A stretch of 64,000 nt of DNA, from NCBI RefSeq assembly GCF_019550795.1, contig NZ_CP080545.1:4560001-4624000 (forward strand). The letters are read 5' to 3'. Below the pieces are notes generated by a model. The model was given only the letters and a program-made list of their open reading frames with translations. It was not told the DNA's origin and searched no databases. Source of the DNA: Paenibacillus sp. sptzw28 (lineage in GTDB: Bacteria; Bacillota; Bacilli; Paenibacillales; Paenibacillaceae). The position numbers were made by a program, and so were the translations under genes. Shown here in pieces: positions 8,060 through 16,867 of this stretch. Numbering within the stretch: the first letter of the stretch is position 1; the number at the start of each line of letters is the position of its first letter.

Positions 8060-9148
8060 TTACTTTATTATTTTTAATTGGTATTCAGATTCGTCTTTCG
8101 GATCTTTCTCTGCTTGAACCGTGAATCGGTCCGTATATTGGATTGGCGTAATCGCTGTCATCGAACTGACGATCGGACTTTCGTCTTTAAAGAAAGACTC
8201 CTGCCCGGCTTTCGGAATTCGCTTGATGACCAGCTGTTCGTAAATTTGCCAGTTGAGATAATGGGTCTGCCCCTTATAATGCACATCGGTCGTCGTCGTC
8301 GTCTCTTCGGTGTAAGTCTGCTCGTCAACCTGCGTGAAGTGGAGCGTCTGAGACATCTCGAATGTAAAACCCAAATCGTCCGTAGGCTGCTCCGATGCGG
8401 CGGCCAACCCGGCAGCAAGCTCGACGGGCGGCACATCCGGCACCCCTAAATCGCCGCCGATATGCAAGCCGAGATCGATTTGAATGCGGCTGGTAAACGT
8501 CTTTTCTTCCGTCGACGAGTGATGATTAATAATGCCTCTGTGAACCGTCACCGTAATTTCCGTATCCTCTCCGTAAAAATGACGGTCGGTGAGTTTCCAG
8601 AAGCGCTTGCGCGTCACCAGGTAGTGATCCACCTTACTGTCGCGCTCCGACTTGTAGGCCTGCATCTTCGCATAATCGTCCGTATTATGATACGATTGCA
8701 AATCCTGCCAAGGATACAACGGATCATAAACGCGGTCGAAATTGCCGGACTGAATCATAAATTCTCCGACCGCAAAGTCCGCCGTTCGCTCGGGCGGGAA
8801 CGTATCGGGATCGGTCATCAGCGGAGGATGCGCTTCGTTAAACGGCGGATACGACAACAGCGCAAGCTCCGTCATGTCCGCTGCCAGCAGACTGGACTGC
8901 ACGCGAAAGGATGTTCTGCTCGTGGCGATATTTCCTCCAGGAGTTTGGACGGTGATTTTGCCTGTAGAGGCCTGTGGGGGTACCTTCGCTGTCATTTTCG
9001 TGCTGCTGTAAAATGTTACGTTGGCCGTGGTAACCGCAAGCCCGTTGAATTTGACCTTGGAACCTCGTTCAAAACCGGACCCATACAAGGTTACCAGGGT
9101 ATGCTCCTTACCTGATGTCGGCGTAAAACTCGTAATGCTAACGCTCAT
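8060..9148 (-). CDS. IPT/TIG-domain protein
   Basis: A 362-residue protein whose first 85 residues or so form an IPT/TIG immunoglobulin-like domain (ITSFTPTSGKEHTLVTLYGSGF, then FNGLAVT, VPPQASTGKITVQTPGG). The remaining 270 residues (about 90-362) are unrecognised, with many Thr/Glu-rich strands (HGGINHH-like, EETTTTTDVHYKGQ). There is no signal peptide, so it is probably cytoplasmic or exported by another route. It is the first gene of the divergent minus-strand group, and the 238-bp gap to the plus-strand amidase holds both promoters. Function unknown. Confidence 0.65.
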   Translation of the reverse strand: MSVSITSFTPTSGKEHTLVTLYGSGFERGSKVKFNGLAVTTANVTFYSSTKMTAKVPPQASTGKITVQTPGGNIATSRTSFRVQSSLLAADMTELALLSYPPFNEAHPPLMTDPDTFPPERTADFAVGEFMIQSGNFDRVYDPLYPWQDLQSYHNTDDYAKMQAYKSERDSKVDHYLVTRKRFWKLTDRHFYGEDTEITVTVHRGIINHHSSTEEKTFTSRIQIDLGLHIGGDLGVPDVPPVELAAGLAAASEQPTDDLGFTFEMSQTLHFTQVDEQTYTEETTTTTDVHYKGQTHYLNWQIYEQLVIKRIPKAGQESFFKDESPIVSSMTAITPIQYTDRFTVQAEKDPKDESEYQLKIIK

Positions 9149-9317
9149 CGGTTATTCCATCCTCTCTTCAATTTTTTTCACCGGTGACAACTCTTACTAT
9201 ACGGATTTGACGGTCACAACGCCTGTCGTCAAAGTCATGCTCCAGTCATAAAAAAGTCATGGCACCCGCCCGGACTAAAATCATCAATATGGTTCCGATC
9301 TCCTCACCAACCATTTG

Positions 9318-9346
9318 TTGCCAGTTAAAATATCTTTCTATATAAT
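9318..9346 (+). promoter_or_regulatory. Sigma-A promoter of the azole RiPP operon
   Basis: TTGCCA at 9318-9323 and a perfect TATAAT at 9341-9346 are separated by exactly 17 bp, 40 bp before the start of the amidase gene. It is the only strong promoter-like site seen ahead of the genes from 9387 to 18334. Confidence 0.8.
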
Positions 9347-9386
9347 GAATTTGTAACAAAAAATAATAGAATAGGCAGGTGTTGCA

Positions 9387-10061
9387 ATGGAACAATCCCT
9401 ACGGCAACGAACGTTTCAATTCGCGTCAGACCGTCTCCAAACCGGCGACCTCTTCTTCCTCAAAGGGAAATGGACGGAGAGCGAATTCATCGAAATCATT
9501 GAACAATCTCCCTGGTCGCACATTGCTATGGTGGTACGGTTGCCGGAATTCGCGGAACCTTTGCTGTGGGAGGCTACGCCCCTGGATGACCTGGAAGACG
9601 TCATCATGCACAAGCGCAAGAAAGGTCCTCAACTCACTCTCCTCACTCAGCGTCTGCACGCTATGACTTCAGTTTCCGAATTTGCTTTCCGTATACTGGA
9701 TGCCCAGCGAACTCCTGAGATGAACGCGGCTCTTCTTCAATTTATCAAGGATGTGCACGAATCGGATTTTCCGAATGACCAGACACTCCTGATCGAAATC
9801 CTGGAGGGCCGAGCCAACGTTAAGGCTCCCTACAGCAACTTCTTTTGCAGCGAATTGGTGGCTGCCAGCTACATGGCTATGGGACTGCTCGGCAATGACC
9901 GCGTCCCGAACGGCTTTTGGCCGGTCGATTTTGCGGAAGCCAATCAGCCGGACTTTCTCGGGCAGGTCAAGCTGGGCGAACAATGGATGCTGCTGCACAG
10001 CGGGCAGCGTTACTTCATGGAGATAGCGTTTTCACCTGCCTCATTGCCAGTGTTCGGTTAA
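9387..10061 (+). CDS. Permuted papain-fold amidase (YiiX/C92-like)
   Basis: A 224-residue cytoplasmic protein with the permuted NlpC/P60-type core. GDLFFLKG opens the domain, SHIAMVV carries the probable catalytic His (about residue 47), and FFCSELVAASYMAMG carries the probable catalytic Cys (about residue 155). Members of this superfamily cut amide or ester bonds. It is the first gene behind the 9318 promoter and is followed within 8-14 bp by the histidine kinase. In this context it could remove the leader of the precursor peptide; that is inference. Alternative roles are lipid or cell-wall amide cleavage. Confidence 0.7.
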   Translation: MEQSLRQRTFQFASDRLQTGDLFFLKGKWTESEFIEIIEQSPWSHIAMVVRLPEFAEPLLWEATPLDDLEDVIMHKRKKGPQLTLLTQRLHAMTSVSEFAFRILDAQRTPEMNAALLQFIKDVHESDFPNDQTLLIEILEGRANVKAPYSNFFCSELVAASYMAMGLLGNDRVPNGFWPVDFAEANQPDFLGQVKLGEQWMLLHSGQRYFMEIAFSPASLPVFG

Positions 10062-10068
10062 CGGATAC

Positions 10069-13000
10069 TTGCTAATGGGCGGATATTTGAAAAGAAGGGG
10101 ATTCCTATATATAGGACTCTTGCTTCTAACGTGTATTGTCGTTGTCGGAATGCTTCCCGGGTGTCAAACCAAACAAGCGGCTCCTTCAGACCGCCCCGTG
10201 CTCAAAGACGGCAAAGTGGACTTGACTTCATGGAATTTTACCGAGAACGGGGCATTTGCGCTGGACGGCCCTTGGACCTTTTACTGGCGGCAGTTTGTTT
10301 CTGCGGATCAGGAATCGGACGGCGAAACGGATTATCTGAGCACGAGCATCGATGTTCCCGGTTATTGGACCTCGGTCGAGATCGGCGGACGCGCGCTTCC
10401 GGGAACGGGCTATGCCACATACAGGCTGAAAGTGAAGCTCCCGGCAGGCGTTGGACCGTTCGCAATGAAGATCGACCGGATCTATTCTTCCTACCGGCTT
10501 TGGGTAAATGGCGAGCCGCTATATGGAATGGGTAATCCGGGCAAGTCGGCGGCGGAGACGAAGGCCCGATATTCATATCCGCATGTCATTGCGCTGGATG
10601 CCGCTCAAGACCTTGATATCATGATCCATGTCGCGAATTTCACATATACCAAGGGGGGACTCGATCTTCGCGTAGTGCTGGGAACGAAGGATCAGCTGGA
10701 GCGCGGGCAGGATAACGAGCTGGCTCTCGATTTGTTCATTTTCGGCGCGTTGCTGTCGATCGCCTTATACCATTTTGCGTTCTATTTTCTGCGGCGTCGC
10801 AAGAACGTCTCGGCGCTTTATTTTGCCATGATTTGTCTGGTTATCGCGATACGAACCCTTTGCGTGCACTCCCGGTACGCGATACAGCTATTCCCGGCGT
10901 TCAATACGGAGCTTTTTCCGAAGGTGACCTACTTAACCGCGTATACCGCTCTTCCATTGTGGGTCATGTTTGTACAAAGCCTGTTCCGGCACTTCATTTC
11001 TTACAAAAGCGTTCGTATCGCACAGTATGGCTGCATGCTTCTGTCGGCCGTAGTCATTATCGCGCCGTTTCGCTGGTTTGACCGGACGCTTGTCCTGTAC
11101 GAGGCGCTGTGCCTCCTGCTGCTCCCCTATTTGATTGCGGGCATAATCCGTGCCTTTCGTCAGCGGGTGGAAGGCGCCCTGCTGTTCCTGTTCGGCTTTG
11201 CCTTGTGTATGTCTTTTATCGTACACGACATGTTTTTTCTCGTATCTTTGTCGCAATACGGCATGCTGCTATTTGCGTTTATACAATCGGTCATATTAGC
11301 CTCGCAATTCTCCCGGTCATTCGGCGAAGTGGAGCGTCTGACGGACAAGCTTCTGATTCTGGATAAATTGAAGGATGAATTCCTGGCCAATACATCTCAT
11401 GAGCTGAGGACTCCCCTGAGCGGCATGATCGGGATGACCGATTCGCTTCTTGACGGCTTCGCAGGGTTGCTGCCGGAAGAAGCGGAGAAGCAGCTTCATC
11501 TTATAAAAATAAGCGGCAAGCGCCTTACGCATCTCATTAACGATATACTGGACTTCTCTGAAATAAAACACGGGTCTATTCGTCTTCAGCCTGTTACAGT
11601 GAATGTGAGCGAGATGACGGAAGCGGTCTTCATGCTGTTGAAGCCGCTCACTGCCGGTAAACCTGTCAAGCTGCTCAACAGTGTGCCTTCGGATTTATTC
11701 GTTACGGCCGATGAGAGCCGCACACAGCAAATATTGATCAATCTGATCGGCAATGCCGTCACCTTTACGGACCATGGTTCGGTGGAGGTTCGGGCCAGCC
11801 GCAGCGGGCTGTTCATCGGCATCGATGTCGAGGATACCGGCATAGGAATAGCCGAGGATCAGCTCGAGCATATATTCGAATCCTTCGGCCGCGTGGAGCG
11901 TGCGCTTCACAAGTCATACCGCGGAACCGGGCTGGGACTCGCGATTACGAAGAAGCTGGTCGAGCTCCATGGCGGGCAGATCGGTGTGGAGTCCGCACCG
12001 GGAATCGGTTCCGTCTTTCGCTTCACACTTCCTGCAGCCGTCATATCACTGGAGAAACGTACGCAGTCCGCCTCAATCTTCACACCTTTAATGGCGGATT
12101 CGCTGTCTCATGTGCCGCTTCATTTGCCGACAAGCGAACGCGTCTCAGATACCGGCGATAAGCCGACGATAGTAGTCGTCGATGACGATCCGGTTAACCT
12201 GCAAGTACTTTACAACCACCTTCTTGTTTCATTTCCCGAATATCGGGTGCTTCAGTCGGATAACGGACCGACGGCCTTGCGATGGATAAATCAAGGACTG
12301 AAACCCAATCTGATTCTCCTTGATATCATGATGCCGCAATTGTCAGGGTACCGGTTTTGCCAGGAAATTCGAAAACGCTACTCGGCCGCCGAAGTTCAGC
12401 TCGTATTCCTGACAGCCAAACATCAGATTGAAGACATTACAGCGGGCTTCGCTTGCGGGGCAAACGACTATATGATTAAGCCGGTGGAGAAGCCGGAGCT
12501 TGTGTCCAGGGTGAACATCCATTTGAAGCTGGCCCAATGGCACCAGCAGCTGGAAAAGGAAATTCAGGAGCGCACCCTTCTCCTGCATTCATCTTACGAG
12601 GAAACCGCAGCCGCGCTCGCCGAAAAATCGGTGCTGGAAGAACGCAGCCGCATTGCCAGAGATATACACGACGGCGTGGGTCACGTTCTGACCGCGACTA
12701 TCGTGCAAATCGAGGCCGGTACGATGCTGCTGGAACGGGCTCCTACGGAAGCGGTGGCTTTTTACGAGAACGCCGGAAGGCTCGTTCGTCAAGGCTTGGA
12801 CGAGATTCGGCAGTCCGTTCGGATGCTTGAAAGCGATCTGGACAACTTAGGGCTAATCCCCTCCTTGCTCAGACTGATTCAGGAGACCAGGATAAACAGC
12901 GTCGTTTCGTTCGATTATCAGATCGACGACACGATACCCATTTTGAACGCCCACCAGCAAACGGCAATTTTCCATGCGCTACAGGAAGGCATTACGAACG

Positions 13001-13236
13001 GAATCCGCCATGGAAACAGCACTCATTTCAAGCTGATATTGTCATGTCGGAACGATTCGCTTTTGTTTATCTTAGATAACAACGGAATGCCGTATGAAGA
13101 CAAACCTTTCGGGTTCGGATTAAAGGCGATGGGACATCGGGTCCGGGAAGCCGGAGGTCGGTTGGAGATCGGCCATACGGGCGGTGCCGGCTGCAGATTG
13201 CAGATTACGATGCCTTTACAAGGAGTCCTTTCATGA
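10069..13236 (+). CDS. Hybrid histidine kinase with two kinase modules
   Basis: A 1055-residue membrane sensor. In order it has an N-terminal lipoprotein-like or anchor segment (Cys about 32), an extracellular 7TMR-DISM-type sensor domain (to about 215), seven hydrophobic segments (about 222-420), and a HisKA domain with SHELRTPLSG (His about 444). These are followed by an HATPase (NLIGNA, DTGIGI, GTGLGLAI), a receiver domain with LILLDIMMP (Asp about 752) and a second, HisKA_3-type module with RDIHDGVGH (His about 867). A final HATPase carries EGITNGIRHG. HisKA_3 kinases pair with LuxR-type regulators, and one follows with an ATGA overlap. The start is TTG 10069 or ATG 10075. Confidence 0.88.
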   Translation: MLMGGYLKRRGFLYIGLLLLTCIVVVGMLPGCQTKQAAPSDRPVLKDGKVDLTSWNFTENGAFALDGPWTFYWRQFVSADQESDGETDYLSTSIDVPGYWTSVEIGGRALPGTGYATYRLKVKLPAGVGPFAMKIDRIYSSYRLWVNGEPLYGMGNPGKSAAETKARYSYPHVIALDAAQDLDIMIHVANFTYTKGGLDLRVVLGTKDQLERGQDNELALDLFIFGALLSIALYHFAFYFLRRRKNVSALYFAMICLVIAIRTLCVHSRYAIQLFPAFNTELFPKVTYLTAYTALPLWVMFVQSLFRHFISYKSVRIAQYGCMLLSAVVIIAPFRWFDRTLVLYEALCLLLLPYLIAGIIRAFRQRVEGALLFLFGFALCMSFIVHDMFFLVSLSQYGMLLFAFIQSVILASQFSRSFGEVERLTDKLLILDKLKDEFLANTSHELRTPLSGMIGMTDSLLDGFAGLLPEEAEKQLHLIKISGKRLTHLINDILDFSEIKHGSIRLQPVTVNVSEMTEAVFMLLKPLTAGKPVKLLNSVPSDLFVTADESRTQQILINLIGNAVTFTDHGSVEVRASRSGLFIGIDVEDTGIGIAEDQLEHIFESFGRVERALHKSYRGTGLGLAITKKLVELHGGQIGVESAPGIGSVFRFTLPAAVISLEKRTQSASIFTPLMADSLSHVPLHLPTSERVSDTGDKPTIVVVDDDPVNLQVLYNHLLVSFPEYRVLQSDNGPTALRWINQGLKPNLILLDIMMPQLSGYRFCQEIRKRYSAAEVQLVFLTAKHQIEDITAGFACGANDYMIKPVEKPELVSRVNIHLKLAQWHQQLEKEIQERTLLLHSSYEETAAALAEKSVLEERSRIARDIHDGVGHVLTATIVQIEAGTMLLERAPTEAVAFYENAGRLVRQGLDEIRQSVRMLESDLDNLGLIPSLLRLIQETRINSVVSFDYQIDDTIPILNAHQQTAIFHALQEGITNGIRHGNSTHFKLILSCRNDSLLFILDNNGMPYEDKPFGFGLKAMGHRVREAGGRLEIGHTGGAGCRLQITMPLQGVLS

Positions 13237-13898
13237 GCAAAATATCCATTCTTATTGCGGAGGATCAGGCCCTCATAAGAGAAGGGCTGAAGACGATGCT
13301 GCATTTGCAGCCGGACTTTGAAGTTGTCGCTACGGCGGAGAACGGTGAACAGGCCCTTCATCTGGTTCGTACGCATCAGCCGCGTCTCGTGCTGCTGGAT
13401 ATTCAAATGCCTGTCCTGAATGGGATCGAAACGGTCAAAAGGATTAAAGGCGAATACCCCGACATTCTCGTTATTATGCTCACGACCTTCATGGATGAGG
13501 CTTATATTATTGACAGTCTGGCGCATGGAGCTTCAGGTTTTCTGCTAAAAGATTTGCCGGTGCAGCGGTTAATGACCTCCGTGCGTGAAGCGATTCGCGG
13601 CGAGCTCATGCTGCCGTCCATCGTCGCGGCCGCACTGGCCCGGAAGCTGCAAAAGCTACAGGCTCACGCGGAGCACCCTCTCTCCTGCCCGGAGATCGAC
13701 TTATCCATGAGAGAACTTGAGGTCGCCCGGAGAATGGCCCAATTTAAAAATAACCGGCAAATCGCCGGGGAGCTGTTCATTTCGGAAGGGACCGTCAAAA
13801 ATTATGTGAGCGTCATTTACAGCAAAATCGGGGTGAGCGACCGGATGAAAGCGGTACGTTTTTTGAAAAACCTGCTTGAAGGGGAAGCAGATGTCTGA
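13233..13898 (+). CDS. NarL/LuxR-type response regulator
   Basis: A 221-residue regulator with an N-terminal receiver domain (IAEDQALIREGL, phosphoacceptor Asp in LVLLDIQMP, TTF switch and LLKDLP lysine). The C-terminal LuxR-type HTH shows MRELEVARRMAQFKNNRQIAGELFIS and GTVKNYVSVIYSKIGV. The ATG overlaps the kinase stop codon, so the two are translationally coupled. It is probably phosphorylated by the HisKA_3 module of that kinase. The precursor gene follows 38 bp later, so the operon itself is a likely target. Confidence 0.92.
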   Translation: MSKISILIAEDQALIREGLKTMLHLQPDFEVVATAENGEQALHLVRTHQPRLVLLDIQMPVLNGIETVKRIKGEYPDILVIMLTTFMDEAYIIDSLAHGASGFLLKDLPVQRLMTSVREAIRGELMLPSIVAAALARKLQKLQAHAEHPLSCPEIDLSMRELEVARRMAQFKNNRQIAGELFISEGTVKNYVSVIYSKIGVSDRMKAVRFLKNLLEGEADV

Positions 13899-13936
13899 CG
13901 ACTGTCATTAGTTATGTTTCGAGAGGAGATCGAATA

Positions 13937-14629
13937 ATGGATATGGATCGTGATTTACAGCGAATTTCGGCACGAATTCTGGCTTTATGCTGGGCGGATC
14001 CTCAGTTCAAACAGCGTTTCCGTCAGGACCCTGTCGGCATCTTCCAGGAACAAGGTTATACGCCTCCCGCCGGTGAGACACTCACGCCGGAAACGGAACC
14101 GGTCCGTTCAATTTTGGAGGAAGCGGATCGATATGCACCTCCGACCGACGCTGCCGCATCGCCCCGACTTCCGGCTCAGGGTCCTATGTCTTCACATTCT
14201 CCCGCGTCTCCTATGCCTTGGACGAATTTTGGGGGATACGCTTATCCGGCTTATTCCTTTTATCCGGCGCACATAGCATCTCAAGGGTACCCGTCATATC
14301 CCGTATATCCGCAGCCGTATCCGCGTGCTTACCCACAGCCTTATTTTGCTCCGGCTCAGGTATCGTATTATCCTGCCGGACTGTACGGCCAGCCTTTGAT
14401 GTGCGCTCACCCGATCCCTTTCGGTTATGTCCATACAGCGGAGGCGGGCTCCGCTTATGCAGCTCCCTCGCCGGCGGCTTACGTCGTTCCGCCGATGTGC
14501 GCAAACCCGCAGTTCCACCCGTGGCATCAGGGAGAGCCAGGAAGCGTTCCCCCTATGTGCGGGAGGCCTCAGCTCCAACCGCCTGCCGGTCAGGGCGAAG
14601 GAAGCAGAATTCCGCCGATGTGCGGATGA
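13937..14629 (+). CDS. RiPP precursor with NHLP-type leader and PPMC motifs
   Basis: A 230-residue protein preceded by a strong ribosome-binding site (GAGGAGATC). Residues 1-45 or so resemble nitrile-hydratase-alpha-like leaders (ARILALCWADPQFKQRF, then DPVGIFQEQGYTPPAG). Residues about 85-155 are rich in Tyr and Pro (YPAYSFYP, YPSYPVYPQPYPRAYPQPY). The last 80 residues contain four cysteines, 156, 188, 208 and 229, each preceded by Met: LMCAHP, PPMCANP, PPMCGRP and a terminal PPMCG. The next two genes encode azole-forming enzymes, so these cysteines are the probable thiazole sites. The cysteine in the leader (18) is probably not modified. No precursor family name was recognised. Confidence 0.8.
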   Translation: MDMDRDLQRISARILALCWADPQFKQRFRQDPVGIFQEQGYTPPAGETLTPETEPVRSILEEADRYAPPTDAAASPRLPAQGPMSSHSPASPMPWTNFGGYAYPAYSFYPAHIASQGYPSYPVYPQPYPRAYPQPYFAPAQVSYYPAGLYGQPLMCAHPIPFGYVHTAEAGSAYAAPSPAAYVVPPMCANPQFHPWHQGEPGSVPPMCGRPQLQPPAGQGEGSRIPPMCG

Positions 14630-16851
14630 GCGGATTTTATCGTTGGAAGCCCTATTTTCAAGTGGAACGGCTGGAGCGGGAAGCAGCCTTTGCGCTCTCG
14701 GAAGCCGGGCATGCCGTGTTTACCGATCCCTTGTACATTCGTCTGTCGTATCTAATAAACGGTAAAAGCTCGAACGAAGAGATTGTACAAACGTTATCCG
14801 GCCATGCTTCTTCGGAAGAGGTATATAAAGCGCTTTCACGACTGGAGCAGCAGGGCTATATCGAGGTCGCTCCGGAAACGGAGCAGGAACAGTTCTCCTC
14901 CGGCTTCTGGTCGATACTTGGTAAAAGCGATCAACTCGTACGTTCACGGCTTTCCGGTCATTCGATCGCCGTTCACGATTTGACAGGGAACAATTATCGC
15001 GAACAGTTAAACGATCTGCTGAGTGAAATGGAAATCCCCGTATCGGATGAAGGACGATTCGTCATTGTCGTGACGGATGACTATCTGGACGAAAGAGTTC
15101 ACGGGGAGAACCGGAAGCTGACGGAACAAGGCCGTCCCTGGATGCCGGTGAAGCCGGGCGGCTTTATCCCCTGGGTCGGGCCGATCTTTACTCCCGGACA
15201 CCCGCCCTGTTACAGCTGCTTGTCCAGACGGCTGCAGGAAAACAGCAAAGTGGATTCCTACCTGCGCAGCCGGGGGATTGAAGGGCTTCGCCCCTATTCC
15301 CTCGCCGGAAATCCTTTGACCGTCAGATTGGCGTTAACGCAAGCCGCACTTCAAACGACGCTGCAGCTGTGCGGGAACGGGGCTGCCGTTCTGTCCGGGC
15401 AAATGATGTCCCTGCGGACGCTGCAGGGTACAGCCGACTTGCACGCAGTTGCTGCTTTTTCGGACTGTGCGGAATGCGGGGGATACTTGAGTAAACGGCA
15501 TAACGAGAAGTCCCATTTGGATCCCGCCCCGCTATTCTCCCGTGACGGCGGGTACCGAAGCATGGATGCGATGGCGGTCCTACAGCGGTATAAGCATCAT
15601 ATCAGTCCGATCACCGGAATCGTCCATAGCCTGGAGAAGGCTGCAGGCGAAGCCGGAAGACCCTATCACGTCTATTATTCCAGCCATAATTTCGCGATGA
15701 ACGATCAATCGCTTCCTGATTTGCTGCAAGGCTTGCGCGCCCGAAGCGCGGGTAAAGGCACGACCGACCTCCAAGCGCAAGCTTCCGCGTTGTGCGAGGC
15801 GCTCGAGCGGTATTCCGGCGTTTTTCGCGGGGATGAACCGAGATTGACCGCATCTTACCGCGATCTTGGGGATTTGGCTATCCACCCGAACGAAGCCATG
15901 CTCTTCAGCGATAATCAGTATGCTGTGCGTGAAGCGTGGATGGCCAAAAGAACCGGCAACCGGATCGTTCCCCATCCCTTCGATATCAACGAACAGATGG
16001 AATGGACTCCGATCTGTTCGCCAAGCACCGGGAAAGTACGATATTTGCCTTCCTCGTACCTTTATTTCGGTTATCCCCTGGCGGAACAGTCGTTCCGCTG
16101 CTGGCCGGACAGCAACGGCAACGCGGCGGGCCAAACTCTGGAGGAAGCGATCGTACAAGGCTTTCTGGAGCTGATCGAACGCGACAGCGCAGCGATCTGG
16201 TGGTACAACCGTCTCCCCCGTCCAGCCATAGATCTGGCAGGCATGGGTCATCCTTTCGTAGATGAACTGCAGGCATATTACCGAAGCTGCGGAAGGGAAT
16301 TTTGGGTATTGGACGTGACGGCCGACAGCGGTATCCCGGCGTATGCGGCAATCAACCGGCGAGTTGGAGGACCGGCAGAGCAGATCATGATGGGGTTCGG
16401 ATCGCATTTTGACGCGAGGACCGCCGTGCTTCGGGCGATAAGTGAGATGAACCAGTATATGCCTGCGCTGGAGCCGGGGCCAAACACTCCCTTTACCGTC
16501 AGGGACCCGGACCTATTGGACTGGTGGCGTTCAGCAACGGTCGCGAATCAGCCTTATTTGGCACCATACTGCTTGACGTCGCTGCGAGATTCCATTCCCG
16601 CCTCCAGTGGCCCCGGGCAGCTAATCCAGTGGTGTTTGGATGCATGCGGAACGCTTGGGCTGGAACTGTATATAGTGGATCAGACAAGGACCGATGTCGG
16701 TTTGCCGGTCGTGAAGGTCATTGTACCCGGCTTACGGCATTTTTGGGCGCGGTTCGCCCCGGGGCGATTATACGATGTACCGGTAAATATGGGCTGGCTG
16801 CCCTCCCCGCTTGCCGAGGAAAGCTTGAATCCGATTCCGATGTTTCTATGA
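14626..16851 (+). CDS. TOMM cyclodehydratase, leader-binding domain fused to YcaO
   Basis: A 741-residue protein starting at the ATG that overlaps the precursor stop (ATGA); the longer open frame upstream lies inside the precursor gene and is rejected as a start. It begins with a winged-helix leader-recognition domain (about 5-85) and continues as an E1/ocin-ThiF-like domain with two CxxC pairs (195/198, 281/284) that would bind zinc. It ends in a YcaO domain (ATP-site segments ALCEALERYS and LELIERDS). YcaO cyclodehydratases use ATP to turn Cys/Ser/Thr into azolines. The C-terminus is NPIPMFL, near the PxPxP-type tail of active azoline YcaOs but not identical. Confidence 0.9.
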   Translation: MSGFYRWKPYFQVERLEREAAFALSEAGHAVFTDPLYIRLSYLINGKSSNEEIVQTLSGHASSEEVYKALSRLEQQGYIEVAPETEQEQFSSGFWSILGKSDQLVRSRLSGHSIAVHDLTGNNYREQLNDLLSEMEIPVSDEGRFVIVVTDDYLDERVHGENRKLTEQGRPWMPVKPGGFIPWVGPIFTPGHPPCYSCLSRRLQENSKVDSYLRSRGIEGLRPYSLAGNPLTVRLALTQAALQTTLQLCGNGAAVLSGQMMSLRTLQGTADLHAVAAFSDCAECGGYLSKRHNEKSHLDPAPLFSRDGGYRSMDAMAVLQRYKHHISPITGIVHSLEKAAGEAGRPYHVYYSSHNFAMNDQSLPDLLQGLRARSAGKGTTDLQAQASALCEALERYSGVFRGDEPRLTASYRDLGDLAIHPNEAMLFSDNQYAVREAWMAKRTGNRIVPHPFDINEQMEWTPICSPSTGKVRYLPSSYLYFGYPLAEQSFRCWPDSNGNAAGQTLEEAIVQGFLELIERDSAAIWWYNRLPRPAIDLAGMGHPFVDELQAYYRSCGREFWVLDVTADSGIPAYAAINRRVGGPAEQIMMGFGSHFDARTAVLRAISEMNQYMPALEPGPNTPFTVRDPDLLDWWRSATVANQPYLAPYCLTSLRDSIPASSGPGQLIQWCLDACGTLGLELYIVDQTRTDVGLPVVKVIVPGLRHFWARFAPGRLYDVPVNMGWLPSPLAEESLNPIPMFL

Positions 16852-16867
16852 GGAGGCGGCTCGTTCA

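Noticed and set aside
8462..9115. Plus-strand frame of 217 codons opposite the IPT-domain gene
   Set aside because: Arg-rich, low-plausibility translation and no start signal; the minus-strand IPT domain is recognisable.
14195..14400. CRISPR or tandem DNA repeat in the Tyr/Pro-rich coding stretch
   Set aside because: The repetition is at codon level within a long reading frame; there are no equal-length spacers and no cas genes.
14218..14625. Open frame extending the YcaO gene upstream by about 136 codons
   Set aside because: It lies wholly within the precursor gene in another frame. The precursor has its own ribosome-binding site and leader, and the YcaO domain set begins naturally at ATG 14626 with the common ATGA overlap.
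15580..16407. Long minus-strand frame (275 codons) opposite the YcaO gene
   Set aside because: No ribosome-binding site or family resemblance. GC-rich coding DNA often opens the opposite strand, and the plus-strand protein is clearly recognised.
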